The notes: generated by a model not told the origin, from the sequence alone. 64,000 bases of DNA from RHKX01 sp963820055 (GCA_963820055.1 CAWFYJ010000001.1:248001-312000); one strand, 5' to 3'. Counted from the first letter of the stretch, positions 17,904 to 27,267 are shown. Translations and numbers: made by a program.

Positions 17904-18026
17904 CTCGATCTCCTTCGTCGAAGCTGTACCTCCTGATCCTCCGCCGGGCGGCTTCCTCACACATCGGGGAAAACCACCGAGCGGGGTCCGGTGCGAGGAC
18001 CGGATGCCACGGCGGTCGCTGCGGCC

Positions 18027-18047
18027 TAGGGTCCTCACAGCACCTTG
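18027..18047 (+). promoter_or_regulatory. Candidate leaderless-type promoter of the WS/DGAT gene
   Basis: TAGGGT at 18027-18032 ends 12 bases before the TTG start at 18045. There is no purine-rich site between them. A GGAGGAG sequence lies inside the first codons instead, too close to any later start to use. Confidence 0.35.
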
Positions 18048-19475
18048 GAGGAGCAGCTGACAGCACTGGACGCGACCTTCCTCGAACTCGAGGAGGCCGA
18101 CCTCTCCGCTCATATGCACATCGGCGGAGTGATGATCTTCGAGCCCGGCGAGGCACCGCCGGTCGAGCGGGTCGCCGCCGACCTGACCACGCGACTCGAC
18201 TCGCTGCCGCGGTACCGCCAGCGCCTCTCGGAGCCGCGGACCGGAGGACTGAGCTGGCCCCGCTGGACCGACGTCTCCGGCTTCGACGCCCGGACCCACG
18301 TCTACCGGGCGAGCCTGCCCTCCCCCGGCGACGAGGCTGAGCTGCTCCGCTGGGCCGGCGAGTACTTCCGCGAACGGCTCGATCGCTCGCGGCCGCTCTG
18401 GGAGCTGGTCGTCGTCGAGGGCCTGGCCGGTGGCCGCTGGGCGCTCGTCAGCAAGACCCACCACTGCATGGTCGACGGCGTCGGGTCGGTCGACGCGAGC
18501 AGCATGCTCTTCGACACCGCGCCGGACGCGCCTCCGCGCACCAGCCGACGCGCCCCATCGGCGATCCCGCCCCCGCAGGTGCCGCCCGACCGCTCGTCGG
18601 TCGGGATGGTGACCGACGGGATCGCCGGTCTCGCCAGGCTGCCGGTCCAGGCGGGCAGGGCGGGCATCGGCCTCGTCGGAGCCGGTCTCGGCGTCGCCCG
18701 CCATCCCGGGCGCGGAGTCGATACGGCGAAGCGTGCGCGCTCGATGGCGGAGGTCCTGGTCAAGGACGAGCTCAACGCGGCGCCCCACAGCTCCATCAAC
18801 GTGCCGATCGGCGCCCACCGCGAACTCGCAATCGTCTCGGCGCCGCTCGCCGACCTGAAGGCGACGAAGGACAGCCTCGGCGGCAAGCTCAACGACGTGG
18901 TCCTCGCCGCCTCCGCCGGCGGGCTCCGCAAGCTCCTGATCTCCCGCGGCGAGACGCCGCCCGACACCGGACTCCGGGCGATGGTCCCGGTCAACATCCG
19001 GCAGGCCGGCGAGGAGCTCTCGCTCGGCAACAAGATCAGTTCGCTGTTCGTCGAGCTCCCCGTCGCCGAGCCCGACCCCCTGCGCCGTCACCGATTGCAG
19101 ACGGCGGCGACCGAATCCCTCAAGGAGGGCGGTCAGGCCACCGGGTCGCGGGCGCTGATCGACTTCACGGCCCATGCCCCGCCCGTGATCCACAGCTTCC
19201 TGGCCCGGTCGATGTACGCGACGCGCCTGTTCAACCTGACGATCACGAACGTACCGGGGCCGCCGACCGACCTCTACGCCTTCGGATCGCACGTCGAGGA
19301 GGTCTGGCCGATCGTCCCGCTCGCCGCCGAGCACGCGATCGGGATCGCCGTGCTCAGCTACGGGGGCAATGTCTGCTTCTGCCTGAACGTCGATCCCGAT
19401 GCCGTCCCGGACCTGCATGTCCTCCGCGACGGCATCGAGGAGTCCCTGGCGGAGCTGGTGGATCTGGCTCGCTGA
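18045..19475 (+). CDS. Wax ester synthase / diacylglycerol acyltransferase (WS/DGAT)
   Basis: 476 residues, typical length. The start MEEQLTALDATFLELEEADLSAHMHIGG fits the family, which is why the TTG at 18045 was chosen. The catalytic HHxxxDG motif is in KTHHCMVDGVGS (about residue 141). Other family blocks are GGKLNDVVLAASAGGLR (the ND motif), RAMVPVNIRQ and NLTITNVPGPPTDLY. It esterifies acyl-CoA with fatty alcohol or diacylglycerol to make wax or triacylglycerol storage lipid on the inner membrane face. The alternative in this family is acylation of other hydroxylated acceptors. Confidence 0.93.
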   Translation: MEEQLTALDATFLELEEADLSAHMHIGGVMIFEPGEAPPVERVAADLTTRLDSLPRYRQRLSEPRTGGLSWPRWTDVSGFDARTHVYRASLPSPGDEAELLRWAGEYFRERLDRSRPLWELVVVEGLAGGRWALVSKTHHCMVDGVGSVDASSMLFDTAPDAPPRTSRRAPSAIPPPQVPPDRSSVGMVTDGIAGLARLPVQAGRAGIGLVGAGLGVARHPGRGVDTAKRARSMAEVLVKDELNAAPHSSINVPIGAHRELAIVSAPLADLKATKDSLGGKLNDVVLAASAGGLRKLLISRGETPPDTGLRAMVPVNIRQAGEELSLGNKISSLFVELPVAEPDPLRRHRLQTAATESLKEGGQATGSRALIDFTAHAPPVIHSFLARSMYATRLFNLTITNVPGPPTDLYAFGSHVEEVWPIVPLAAEHAIGIAVLSYGGNVCFCLNVDPDAVPDLHVLRDGIEESLAELVDLAR

Positions 19476-19507
19476 GCCGCTTTCGGGTCGTGCTGCCGTC
19501 TGGCAGC

Positions 19508-19530
19508 ATCTAAGTGTCCTCGTATCAGAT
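19508..19530. promoter_or_regulatory. Candidate HspR operator of clpB
   Basis: Starts ATCTAAGTG and ends GTA-T-CAGAT; it matches the site over the dnaK -10 (9957-9979, inverted) at 18 of 23 positions or close to it. Here it lies 3 bases before the -35 box rather than over the -10. Confidence 0.65.
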
Positions 19531-19533
19531 TTC

Positions 19534-19562
19534 TTGACTCCGAGCCAATAACCGCGTAGACT
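19534..19562 (+). promoter_or_regulatory. clpB promoter, near-leaderless
   Basis: TTGACT (19534-19539), a 17-base spacer and TAGACT (19557-19562): close to the vegetative consensus. The ATG follows 9 bases after the -10, so the transcript should start at or within about three bases of the start codon. Confidence 0.7.
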
Positions 19563-19571
19563 GGCGGAACC

Positions 19572-22139
19572 ATGCAGTCCGACAGATTCACCACGCTCGG
19601 CCGCGATGCGGTCGCCGCCGCGATGCGGATCGCCGCACAGCGCCGCAACAGCGAAGCCGCTCCCGCCCACCTCCTCCTCGCCGTCCTCCAGCAGGACGAC
19701 GGCTTCGCGCCGCCGATCCTCCGCAAGATCGGCGCCGACGTCGTCTCGATCGAGAACGCCGCATCGGCTCGTGTCGACGAGCTCCCAACCGTCTCGGGCG
19801 CCGACGCCCCCGACGTCCGCCCGTCGCAGGGGTTCGTCAAGGTCCTGCAGCGCGCCGAGCGCGAGATGGAGGCGCTCGGCGACGAGTACATCGCCACCAA
19901 CCACTTCCTGCTCGCGCTGGCCGAGAAGTCGTCCGGCATCAGCGACCTCCTCCCCGCCCGCGACGAGATCGCCAAGGCGTCCGCGGAGGTCTACGCGCAG
20001 CGCATCACCTCACCGGACCCGGAGTCGACGCTCGAGTCGCTCGAGAAGTTCGGTCAGGACCTGACCGCCGACGCCGAGGCCGGCAAGCTCGATCCGGTCA
20101 TCGGCCGCGACGAGGAGATCCGCCGCGTCATCCAGGTGCTGTCCCGGCGGACGAAGAACAACCCGGTCCTGATCGGCGATCCCGGCGTCGGCAAGACGGC
20201 GATCGCCGAGGGCCTCGCCCAGCGGATCGTCGCCGGCGACGTACCCGAATCCCTGAAGGGCAGGCGGCTGATCGCCCTCGACGTCGGCGCCCTGCTCGCC
20301 GGCGCGAAGTTCCGCGGCGAGTTCGAGGAGCGGCTCAAGGCCGTCCTCAAGGAGGTCCAGGACGCGCAGGGACAGATCGTCCTCTTCATCGACGAGCTCC
20401 ACACGATCGTCGGCGCCGGCGCCGCCGAGGGCGCCGTCGACGCCGCCAACCTGCTGAAGCCGATGCTCGCCCGCGGCGAGCTGCGGACGATCGGCGCGAC
20501 GACCCTCGACGAATTCCGCAAGCACATCGAGAAGGACGCCGCGCTCGAGCGCCGCTTCCAGCCCGTCTTCGTCGGCGAGCCCGACCTCGCCGACACGATC
20601 GCGATCCTCCGCGGCCTCAAGGAGCGCTACGAGAACCACCACGGCGTCGACATCACCGACCCGGCGATCGTCGCCGCCGCCACCCTCTCCGACCGCTACA
20701 TCGCCGACCGCTTCCTCCCTGACAAGGCGATCGACCTGATCGACGAGGCCGCATCCCGCCTGAAAATGGAGATCGAGTCCTCGCCGGTCGAGATCGACGA
20801 GATCGACCGCCGGATCACGCAGCTCGAGATCGAGCGCCAGGCGCTCCAGAACGAGAGCGACGAGGCCTCGAAGTCCCGGCTGGACACGCTCGAGGAGGAG
20901 CTCGCGAACCTCCAGGAGTCAGCCGCCGAGATGAAGGCGCGCTGGCAGACCGAGAAGGGCGCCATCGACGCCATCAACGAGGCGCGGGCCGAGCTCGAGG
21001 AGGCCAACCGCGAGGTCGAGCGCGCCGAGCGCAACGCCGACCTGCAGAAGGCGGCCGAGCTCAAGTACGGCCGCATCCCCGAGCTCGAGGGCCGGATGGC
21101 CGACGAGGAGGCGAAGCTCGCCGAGCTCCAGACCGCCGGCGGCTCGATGCTCGTCGACAAGGTCACCGAGGAGGACGTCGCGGAGGTCGTCGGCAAGTGG
21201 ACCGGGATCCCGGTCAGCCGCCTCATGGAGGGCGAGGTCGAGAAGCTCATCCACATGGAGGAACGCCTCCACGAGCGGGTGATCGGCCAGGACGAGGCCG
21301 TCGTCGCGGTCGCGAACGCCCTGCGCCGCTCCCGGGCCGGCCTCTCCGACCCGAACCGGCCGATCGGCAGCTTCCTGTTCCTCGGCCCGACCGGCGTCGG
21401 CAAGACCGAGCTCGCCCGGGCGCTCGCTGAGTTCATGTTCGATTCCGAGGGCGCGATCACCCGGATCGACATGTCCGAGTACATGGAGAAGCACTCGGTC
21501 AGCCGCCTGATCGGCGCGCCCCCCGGCTACGTCGGCTACGACGAGGGCGGCCAGCTCACCGAGGCGGTGCGCCGGCGCCCCTACGCGGTGATCCTCCTCG
21601 ACGAGATCGAGAAGGCGCACCCGGACGCGTTCAACGTGCTGCTGCAGATCATGGACGACGGTCGCCTCACCGACGGCAAGGGCCGCACGGTCGACTTCAC
21701 CAACACCGTCCTGATCATGACCTCGAACGTCGGTTCACAGGAGATCGCCGGAGAGCGGATCGACGAGAACATCCGCGAGAAGATCAACGGCGTCCTGACG
21801 GCGACGTTCAAGCCCGAGTTCCTGAACCGGATCGACGAGACGGTCATCTTCCACAGGCTCAGCCGCGAGGACATCACCCGGATCGTCGAGGTCCAGGTCG
21901 CGATGCTCACCGAGCGCGTCCACGAGCGCGGCATCGAGATCGAGCTGACCGAGGATGCCCGCACCCTGCTCGGCAATCTCGGCTACGACCCGACCTACGG
22001 CGCCCGCCCGCTGAAGCGGGTGATCCAGAGCCGGCTCGTCGACCGCCTCGCGCTGAAGCTGCTCGAGGGCGAGTTCGCCGAGGGCGACACCGTCAGGGTC
22101 GAGGCCCGCGAAGGCGAGCTGGTCTTCGAGAAGGCCTGA
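19572..22139 (+). CDS. clpB: Disaggregase ClpB
   Basis: 855 residues. The N-terminal Clp repeat domain (1 to about 145) is followed by AAA-1 with Walker A GDPGVGKTAIAEGLAQ and Walker B VLFIDELHTIVGAG. The M-domain coiled coil is at about 400-530 (for example EEANREVERAERNADLQKAAE). AAA-2 has Walker A GPTGVGKTELARAL and Walker B VILLDEIEKAHPDAFN, with a C-terminal small domain ending GELVFEKA. The M domain separates it from ClpA/ClpC. It extracts proteins from aggregates together with DnaK/DnaJ/GrpE. It has no ribosome-binding site, in agreement with the near-leaderless promoter. Confidence 0.97.
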   Translation: MQSDRFTTLGRDAVAAAMRIAAQRRNSEAAPAHLLLAVLQQDDGFAPPILRKIGADVVSIENAASARVDELPTVSGADAPDVRPSQGFVKVLQRAEREMEALGDEYIATNHFLLALAEKSSGISDLLPARDEIAKASAEVYAQRITSPDPESTLESLEKFGQDLTADAEAGKLDPVIGRDEEIRRVIQVLSRRTKNNPVLIGDPGVGKTAIAEGLAQRIVAGDVPESLKGRRLIALDVGALLAGAKFRGEFEERLKAVLKEVQDAQGQIVLFIDELHTIVGAGAAEGAVDAANLLKPMLARGELRTIGATTLDEFRKHIEKDAALERRFQPVFVGEPDLADTIAILRGLKERYENHHGVDITDPAIVAAATLSDRYIADRFLPDKAIDLIDEAASRLKMEIESSPVEIDEIDRRITQLEIERQALQNESDEASKSRLDTLEEELANLQESAAEMKARWQTEKGAIDAINEARAELEEANREVERAERNADLQKAAELKYGRIPELEGRMADEEAKLAELQTAGGSMLVDKVTEEDVAEVVGKWTGIPVSRLMEGEVEKLIHMEERLHERVIGQDEAVVAVANALRRSRAGLSDPNRPIGSFLFLGPTGVGKTELARALAEFMFDSEGAITRIDMSEYMEKHSVSRLIGAPPGYVGYDEGGQLTEAVRRRPYAVILLDEIEKAHPDAFNVLLQIMDDGRLTDGKGRTVDFTNTVLIMTSNVGSQEIAGERIDENIREKINGVLTATFKPEFLNRIDETVIFHRLSREDITRIVEVQVAMLTERVHERGIEIELTEDARTLLGNLGYDPTYGARPLKRVIQSRLVDRLALKLLEGEFAEGDTVRVEAREGELVFEKA

Positions 22140-22153
22140 CGGCGCCGGCCCAG

Positions 22154-22759
22154 TTAGGGGTCGGTGGTCACGCGGCGCAGCTTTCGATCGAGTCGTCGCT
22201 CGAGCTCGGCGATCTGCCGGCCGAACTCGCCGGGCCGCGAGACCACGACAACCTCGGTCGCCGCGTAGGTCCGGAGGACGTCCTCGGTCGCTTGGACCAC
22301 GTCGCCGTCGCCGACCCGTCCGTCGGCGCGAATGCCGGCAGCGGCGAGGGTGGCGAGCGAGACCGTCAGCACCCGTTGGCTCTCGAACCGGGCGGGCTCG
22401 AGGTCGTCCGTCCAGCGGTCGATCAGCTTGCTCCGGGCGGGAGAGAGGACGAGCAGGCCCGCGTCGCCGGCCTCGGGGCGGATCGGATCGCCGATCGCCG
22501 CGACCACGCCGGCCGCGGGCGGGTCCTCGATCGGTGCGAGGACGACGACGAGGACGCCGCCCGGGACGCCGGGACCCGACGCGGCGATCTCGAAGGTGCC
22601 ATCGGCGCGATCGGTGACGGCGAAGACGATGATCGCGGCGAGGGTGAGACCGGCGATCGCGGTCCCGATCTGCACCCCGAACAGGGCGAAGCCGACGAAC
22701 ATCGGCACGATCGCCAGCGCCGGCACGAAGGGCCGCAGGCCCGGCGGGATCCTGCTCAC
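22154..22759 (-). CDS. Two-helix membrane protein with soluble C-terminal domain, function unknown
   Basis: 201 residues from GTG 22759, which overlaps the stop of the gene before it by four bases (GTGA). Residues about 8-50 contain two hydrophobic segments (FVPALAIVPMFVGFALF and IGTAIAGLTLAAIIVFAV). The cytoplasmic part has alternating strands and helices: GVLVVVLAPIEDPPA, GDAGLLVLSPARSKL, then GDGDVVQATEDVLRTYAATEVVVVSRPGE. The last block recalls the nucleotide-pocket end of universal-stress (UspA-like) folds, but the canonical G-x2-G-x9-G-S/T loop is missing. I do not recognise a named family. Probably made with the saccharopine-dehydrogenase-like protein. Confidence 0.7.
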   Translation of the reverse strand: MSRIPPGLRPFVPALAIVPMFVGFALFGVQIGTAIAGLTLAAIIVFAVTDRADGTFEIAASGPGVPGGVLVVVLAPIEDPPAAGVVAAIGDPIRPEAGDAGLLVLSPARSKLIDRWTDDLEPARFESQRVLTVSLATLAAAGIRADGRVGDGDVVQATEDVLRTYAATEVVVVSRPGEFGRQIAELERRLDRKLRRVTTDP

Positions 22760-23859
22760 GCGCGTTCGATGCCGGCCGCGGCGACGCCCTTCTCGAACTC
22801 GGCGAGCCCGAAGGCCGCCGCCGGGCCGAGTGCGCCGGAGCCGTCGATGCCGCCGTCGCGGGCGCGGATCGCCGACCAGGCGAGGAACCGCGCCGTGAAG
22901 CTGTAGCCGTCGACCCCCGACAGCCGGACCGTGGCGAGCTCGGCGTCGCCGGCTCCGAACGCGCGGGCGACGACGTAGGAGCCGCCGGTCGCCCGCTCCG
23001 CCTCGGTCGGCCCGCCGGTGGAGCCCTTGACGAGACGCTCGGTCACAGCGGAGAGCCCGCGCTTGAGCGGCCCGATCCGGCCGATCGCGGAGAGGCCGAT
23101 CGAGCCCACCTGCATCGGCCGCGACATCGCTCCGAACCAGCCGAGGTAGACCTCGACGTCGGTCAGCCCGGGGCTCAGCGGAGGAAGGGTGAAGTGCTCG
23201 GAGGAGCCGACCGACACCGCCTGCTTGGTGCGGTCGCCGACCTCGAAGTTGGCGACGTGACGACCCGGTGTCTCGCTGACGATGCGGCCCGATCGGAACG
23301 CGAACCCGGGCTCGAGCATTACTCCGGCCGTCGAGGCCCGGGTGCCGCCGCTCATCCCGCCCATGCCGCTGCCGGTGATGAAGTAGCCGATCTCGACCCG
23401 GCGAGCTCCGGCTCCGGCTTCGTCGAGGGCCAGCGCGCCGGCGAGGTTGCCCGGCACCCAGTCGTAGCCGAGGGCCGTCAGCAGCGGCACCCGGGCGGCC
23501 TCGGCCCGAGGGCCCCAGTCCTCGAAGACCCGGCGGATGAACGGCGGCTCGCCGGTCGAGTCCATGTAGGTCGCTCCCGCGCCGATGGCCGCCTCGACCG
23601 CCGGCGCTCCCCACCGCGCGAAGGGGCCGACGGTGCTGATCAGGACGTCGCCGGACTCGACGAGCGCCCGCACCGACGACGGGTCGGCGACGTCGGCCAC
23701 CCGCGTCTCGAGGCCGCCGCCGAGCTCCTCGGCGAGGACGTCGAGAGATGCCTGGCTTCGGCCGGCGAGGACGGGCCGCTCCCCGGCGTCGCGGAGGGCG
23801 GTTGCGGTCAGGCGCCCGGTGTAGCCGGTGGCGCCGAAGAGGACGATCTTTGTTGCCAC
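22756..23859 (-). CDS. Saccharopine dehydrogenase-like NAD(P)-binding protein
   Basis: 367 residues. The N-terminal Rossmann fold is KIVLFGATGYTGRLTATAL (residues 4-22), followed by ADVADPSSVRALVESGDVLISTVGPFARWG, which is typical of the saccharopine dehydrogenase-like / trans-acting enoyl reductase group. YMDSTGEPPFIRRV and GYDWVPGNLAG are further family blocks. Members are rarely true lysine-pathway enzymes; in actinobacteria several act in lipid metabolism, and the substrate here is unknown. First gene of a two-gene unit. Confidence 0.85.
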   Translation of the reverse strand: MATKIVLFGATGYTGRLTATALRDAGERPVLAGRSQASLDVLAEELGGGLETRVADVADPSSVRALVESGDVLISTVGPFARWGAPAVEAAIGAGATYMDSTGEPPFIRRVFEDWGPRAEAARVPLLTALGYDWVPGNLAGALALDEAGAGARRVEIGYFITGSGMGGMSGGTRASTAGVMLEPGFAFRSGRIVSETPGRHVANFEVGDRTKQAVSVGSSEHFTLPPLSPGLTDVEVYLGWFGAMSRPMQVGSIGLSAIGRIGPLKRGLSAVTERLVKGSTGGPTEAERATGGSYVVARAFGAGDAELATVRLSGVDGYSFTARFLAWSAIRARDGGIDGSGALGPAAAFGLAEFEKGVAAAGIERA

Positions 23860-23899
23860 GCCGCTGACGATAGACCTCGCAGCCCGGCGGCGGGCGCTC

Positions 23900-24646
23900 T
23901 CAGCCCTTCAGCATCCGGGCCACCGCGACCGTCGCCCTCGCGTGCCGGCGCACCTCGGCGCCGTGGAGGCGGCGGCCCGGCAGCTCGACGACGAAGGCGA
24001 CCGTTCCGAGGCGATGGCGCTGCCAGCTGATCGCGCTTCCGGGCGAGTAGACATCGCATTCCTTCGACCCGGCGAGTCCGGAGACGTGCGCGTAGCGGCG
24101 GGCGTAGCGGCCGGTCGAGTTGCAGGGAACGAGCGTCTCGCCCCACGGCTGGTGGTACCAGATGGCGAGATCGAAATCGACGCGCTTCGAGACCCGTGCG
24201 ACGGCGCGGGACTCGGGCTCGGAGAACGGATGCGGACCCGAGTTGTAGCCCCCATCGAGGGAGGGGTCGAAGCCGTGGGAGAAGTTGCGGTTGAGATCCA
24301 CCCCGTCGGCGTTCTTGCGCTGGCCGGCGGCGACGCCGTCGGGGTTGACCGTGGTGATCGTCCAGAAGTCGGCGCCGTGGATCCGGTTGCCGTAGGGGCC
24401 GCGAAGCCGGCGGACCACGCGATGACCCTGCGTTTCGTCCCCGTGGATCGAGCCGACGACGAGGACCTTCAGGTCGGCGGCCGGATCGCCGACGCGGCGG
24501 ACTTCGATCGGGCGGCCCTGGACGGAGTGCCCGATCGTGCTGTGCAACTGGGACCGGAGGGCGGTTCCGTCGGCCCCGGCTCCAGCGATCGGCACGGCCG
24601 CGAGCGCGGCCCCGGCCGCGAGCGTTGCGAGCAGGCGACCGCGCAT
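23900..24646 (-). CDS. Secreted M14 zinc carboxypeptidase
   Basis: 248 residues. Residues 1-25 are a signal peptide (MRGRLLATLAAGAALAAVPIAGAGA). The M14 zinc ligands are HGDE (about residue 69, His and Glu) and the His in AIWYHQPW (about residue 165). TVNPDG and VDLNRNF (substrate carboxylate-binding Asn-Arg) are family hallmarks, and the catalytic Glu is in AFVVELPG near residue 220. Two cysteines (PCNSTGRY, SKECDVY) could form a disulfide outside the cell. Likely acts on peptidoglycan peptides or proteins in the wall. Seven bases after the unknown secreted protein gene, so one operon. Confidence 0.88.
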   Translation of the reverse strand: MRGRLLATLAAGAALAAVPIAGAGADGTALRSQLHSTIGHSVQGRPIEVRRVGDPAADLKVLVVGSIHGDETQGHRVVRRLRGPYGNRIHGADFWTITTVNPDGVAAGQRKNADGVDLNRNFSHGFDPSLDGGYNSGPHPFSEPESRAVARVSKRVDFDLAIWYHQPWGETLVPCNSTGRYARRYAHVSGLAGSKECDVYSPGSAISWQRHRLGTVAFVVELPGRRLHGAEVRRHARATVAVARMLKG

Positions 24647-24653
24647 CGTCCGA

Positions 24654-25616
24654 CTACTGGAAGAGAAGGAAGTCGGGCGGCGGATCGAGACCGAGGACCG
24701 AGCGCGGGCTCATGATCTTCGTGTCGAGCGAGTAGAAGATCGAGAAGCCGCTGAACGCGGCGGGACTGCTCAGTGCCCGGTACCCGGCCTCCTTCGCCGC
24801 CGGGCTGCCGATCCCGTCGAACGAAAGGGTGACGTTCACGTCCTTGCGCTGCCGGATGTCCTTGCGACCCCGCACCGAACCGGTACGGAACTGGTGGATC
24901 ACTAGCGCCTTCGGCGGCAGGTCGTTCTCGTCGATTATCTCCTGCAGCCGCCGCGAAACCGAGTTGATCTCCTTGGATCTGATGCTCCCCTCGGTCTGTC
25001 CCGGCACGCCGCGACGCCCGACCTCCCACTCGGGGTCGATCGAGACGTCGACGTCGGGCTCGGAGGTCCAACGCTCGAGCGCGTCGACCTCGTCGCCGAC
25101 CTTCGCCCGGCCGGGCTGGATGTCGAGGACGAGCCTGCCCTCGATCGTGCGGACCGCGCGCAGGTAGGTCCGGATCAGCTTCGCCGGCTGCCGGGTCCGG
25201 TACTTGCGATCCGGCCCCGGGGTCGAGTTCGCGACCACGGCGATGAAGTCGAAGCCGGGGATCACGCGGCGATCGCCGATCCGGGCGTACGGCCGCGCCT
25301 GCTTGAGCGTCCTGCGGGCCGCCGCGGCGGGGCTGAGCTTGCCGAGGATCGTCCCGGTCAGCTGCGGCGCGCCGTAAAGCGTCAGCAGCCTCCGCTTCGG
25401 GAACAGGGACCCCCGTGACGACGACCCCGTCCCGATCCCTCCGCTCCGCGCCGTCACCGGCGGCGCGAGGTCGCCGCTGCGAAGCACCTCCCGGGTCGCG
25501 CGCTCGAACGCGGCCGTGCTCGGCGGGCCGGGCCGCTCGGCGGCGGTCGCCGGCGCGGGCAGGGCGAACAGCGCCAGCACCGACAGCAGAAGCAGATGTC
25601 GTCTCAGATCGGTCAT
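24654..25616 (-). CDS. Secreted protein of unknown function
   Basis: 320 residues from ATG 25616 (MTDLRRHLLLLSVLALFALPAPATAA is a clear signal peptide with an AxA cleavage site); upstream in-frame starts would put a polar stretch before the signal. The mature part has IPGFDFIAVVANSTPG, LVLDIQPGRAKVGDEVDALERW, VDVSIDPEWEVG and KALVIHQFRTGSV, the strand-helix pattern of a TIM-barrel-like fold with Asp and Glu at strand ends. The arrangement recalls glycoside-hydrolase-like barrels, but I cannot place it in a family. Cotranscribed with the M14 peptidase gene. Confidence 0.75.
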   Translation of the reverse strand: MTDLRRHLLLLSVLALFALPAPATAAERPGPPSTAAFERATREVLRSGDLAPPVTARSGGIGTGSSSRGSLFPKRRLLTLYGAPQLTGTILGKLSPAAAARRTLKQARPYARIGDRRVIPGFDFIAVVANSTPGPDRKYRTRQPAKLIRTYLRAVRTIEGRLVLDIQPGRAKVGDEVDALERWTSEPDVDVSIDPEWEVGRRGVPGQTEGSIRSKEINSVSRRLQEIIDENDLPPKALVIHQFRTGSVRGRKDIRQRKDVNVTLSFDGIGSPAAKEAGYRALSSPAAFSGFSIFYSLDTKIMSPRSVLGLDPPPDFLLFQ

Positions 25617-25693
25617 CGAATCGCCCTTCGCTCCCCAGGTTGCCATCCCTGCCGCGAAGGCGGGCCAGGCCGGGGCGTGCAAGGGTTCGGACG

Positions 25694-26806
25694 ATGCGGA
25701 TCGGGATCGTCGCCTACTGGTTCAACCGCGGGCAGGCCGTCGTGGCGCGCCAGATCCGCGCGACCCTGAACGATCTCGGACACGAGACTTTCGTGCTCGC
25801 CCGGCCGACCCGGAAAACGAACATCCGGCCGGGCCGCATCGACAGTGAGGGAGTCTGGGCGCAGGACGCCGTCACCGCCGCCAGCGATTACCTGATCCCC
25901 GGCGACGAGTACCTGGCCTGGGCCGCCGAAGTGCGCCCCGACGTCGTCCTCTTCGACCAGAACTACCAGTTCGACGAGATCGCCCGGCTGCGCGAGTCGG
26001 GCGTCCGGACGATCGGCAGGTTCGTCTGGGAGCACTTCTCCGCCGAGCACGCCGAGCCCGCCGCCCGAGCCTTCGACCGGATCTACTCTCTGACCGCCTG
26101 CGAGCAGCAGCGCTACGCGGAGATGGGCATCGAGACCCCCCGGGTCCGCTGGGGCTGTTTCCCCGACCTCGTCGATCTTGCTGCGGATCCTTCACCTGAT
26201 GAGGACGGCGTCACGATTCTTTTTCCGGGGGGCTTCATGTCCAAGCGCAAGCCCCTTGCCGCAACGATCGAGGCCTTCCGGCGGACGTCCGACCCGCGGC
26301 TCCGGCTCGTCCTCAAGGCGCAGGTCGAGAGGCAGGCGAAGCAGGTCGGGCGAATGATCCGCGGCGGGTCCCGCTTCGGCCGTCGCGACGCCCGGATCGA
26401 GGTGATCACCGCCGACCTGCCGACCGACGACTACCTGCGGATGTTCGCGGCCGCCGACGTCTGCTTGGCGCCGAGTCGCTGGGAGGGGCTGGGGCTGCAC
26501 CTGTTCGAAGCGACTGCCCTCGGCATCCCGATCGTCACCAACGACAACCCGCCGATGAACGAGGTGGTGCTCGACGGAGTCAACGGACTGCTCGTCCCCG
26601 GCGTGCCCGACGGCCGGGCGCCGCGTTCAGGGATTCCCGCGTTCGAGCCCGACGTCGCCGCCCTCGCCGGCGCGATCGAGCGGCTCGCCGACGACGAGCT
26701 TCGCGCCGAGCTCGCGGCCGGCGCCCGGCGCCGCCGCGAGGAGCTGAGCTGGGAGCACACGACCGCCGACCTCCGCGACCTGGTCGCCGCCGAGGTGCCG
26801 GGATGA
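25694..26806 (+). CDS. GT-B glycosyltransferase, WFNRGQ family, copy 1
   Basis: 370 residues. First of five paralogues in the window that share an unusual N-terminus (MRIGIVAYWFNRGQ), GHETFVLARP, a central RFVWEHF-SAEHAEPAARAFDRIYSLT block and a C-terminal GT4-type EX7E motif, here EGLGLHLFE followed by TNDNPPMNEVVLDGVNGLLVP. The C-terminal half should bind a sugar nucleotide; donor and acceptor are unknown. Its interdomain linker (after WGCFPDLVDLA) is short and free of repeat sequence, unlike three of its sisters. It is not next to a sulfotransferase. Its TGA overlaps the ATG of the next gene (ATGA at 26803). Confidence 0.88.
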   Translation: MRIGIVAYWFNRGQAVVARQIRATLNDLGHETFVLARPTRKTNIRPGRIDSEGVWAQDAVTAASDYLIPGDEYLAWAAEVRPDVVLFDQNYQFDEIARLRESGVRTIGRFVWEHFSAEHAEPAARAFDRIYSLTACEQQRYAEMGIETPRVRWGCFPDLVDLAADPSPDEDGVTILFPGGFMSKRKPLAATIEAFRRTSDPRLRLVLKAQVERQAKQVGRMIRGGSRFGRRDARIEVITADLPTDDYLRMFAAADVCLAPSRWEGLGLHLFEATALGIPIVTNDNPPMNEVVLDGVNGLLVPGVPDGRAPRSGIPAFEPDVAALAGAIERLADDELRAELAAGARRRREELSWEHTTADLRDLVAAEVPG

Positions 26807-27267
26807 GGGAGCGGGTGTTGCGCCGCGAGCAGATCCTCGACGTCCCGATCGAGGAGGCGTTCGACTTCTTCTCGCGAGCCGAGAACCTCGAGGCGATCAC
26901 GCCTCCCCTGCTGCGCTTCCGGATCACCAGCCCGACGCCGATCGACGTCCGCAAGGGGGCCTTGATCACATACCGGCTGCGGCTCCACGGCGTCCCCGTC
27001 TCGTGGCTGACCCGGATCGAAGAGTGGGACCCGCCGCGCGGCTTCGTCGACCGTCAGCTCCGCGGGCCCTACGCGCTCTGGCACCACACGCACTGCTTCG
27101 AGGCGCTCGGTCCCGACCGGACGCTGATGGTCGACCTCGTCCGCTACGGCCACCGGTTCGGGCCGCTCGGAACGATCGGCGAGCATCTCCTCGTCCACCG
27201 CGACCTCGCCCGGATCTTCGACTACCGGCGCGACTCGATCCCGGCGCTCCTCGCCTCCTCGTACTGA
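26803..27267 (+). CDS. SRPBCC-fold ligand-binding protein
   Basis: 154 residues. The fold signature is a first strand and helix (LRREQILDVPIEEAFDFFSRAENLEAITPPLLRF) of the polyketide-cyclase/START-like type. ALWHHTHCFEALG and LMVDLVRYGHRFGPLG form the cavity-lining strands. Proteins of this type bind hydrophobic ligands or act as small hydrolases or cyclases. Translationally coupled on both sides (ATGA with the glycosyltransferase, TGATG with the methyltransferase), so the three probably act together on one metabolite. Confidence 0.82.
   Translation: MRERVLRREQILDVPIEEAFDFFSRAENLEAITPPLLRFRITSPTPIDVRKGALITYRLRLHGVPVSWLTRIEEWDPPRGFVDRQLRGPYALWHHTHCFEALGPDRTLMVDLVRYGHRFGPLGTIGEHLLVHRDLARIFDYRRDSIPALLASSY

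Noticed and set aside
17904..19904. N-terminal extension of the sulfide:quinone-reductase-like gene across WS/DGAT
   Set aside because: The extension is antisense to WS/DGAT and clpB, whereas ATG 17903 has a good ribosome site and begins the FAD fold directly.
26110..26230. Repeat insert in glycosyltransferase copy 1 linker
   Set aside because: The linker reads DLAADPSPDEDG and has none of the repeat boxes; only chance similarity to GGATCC.
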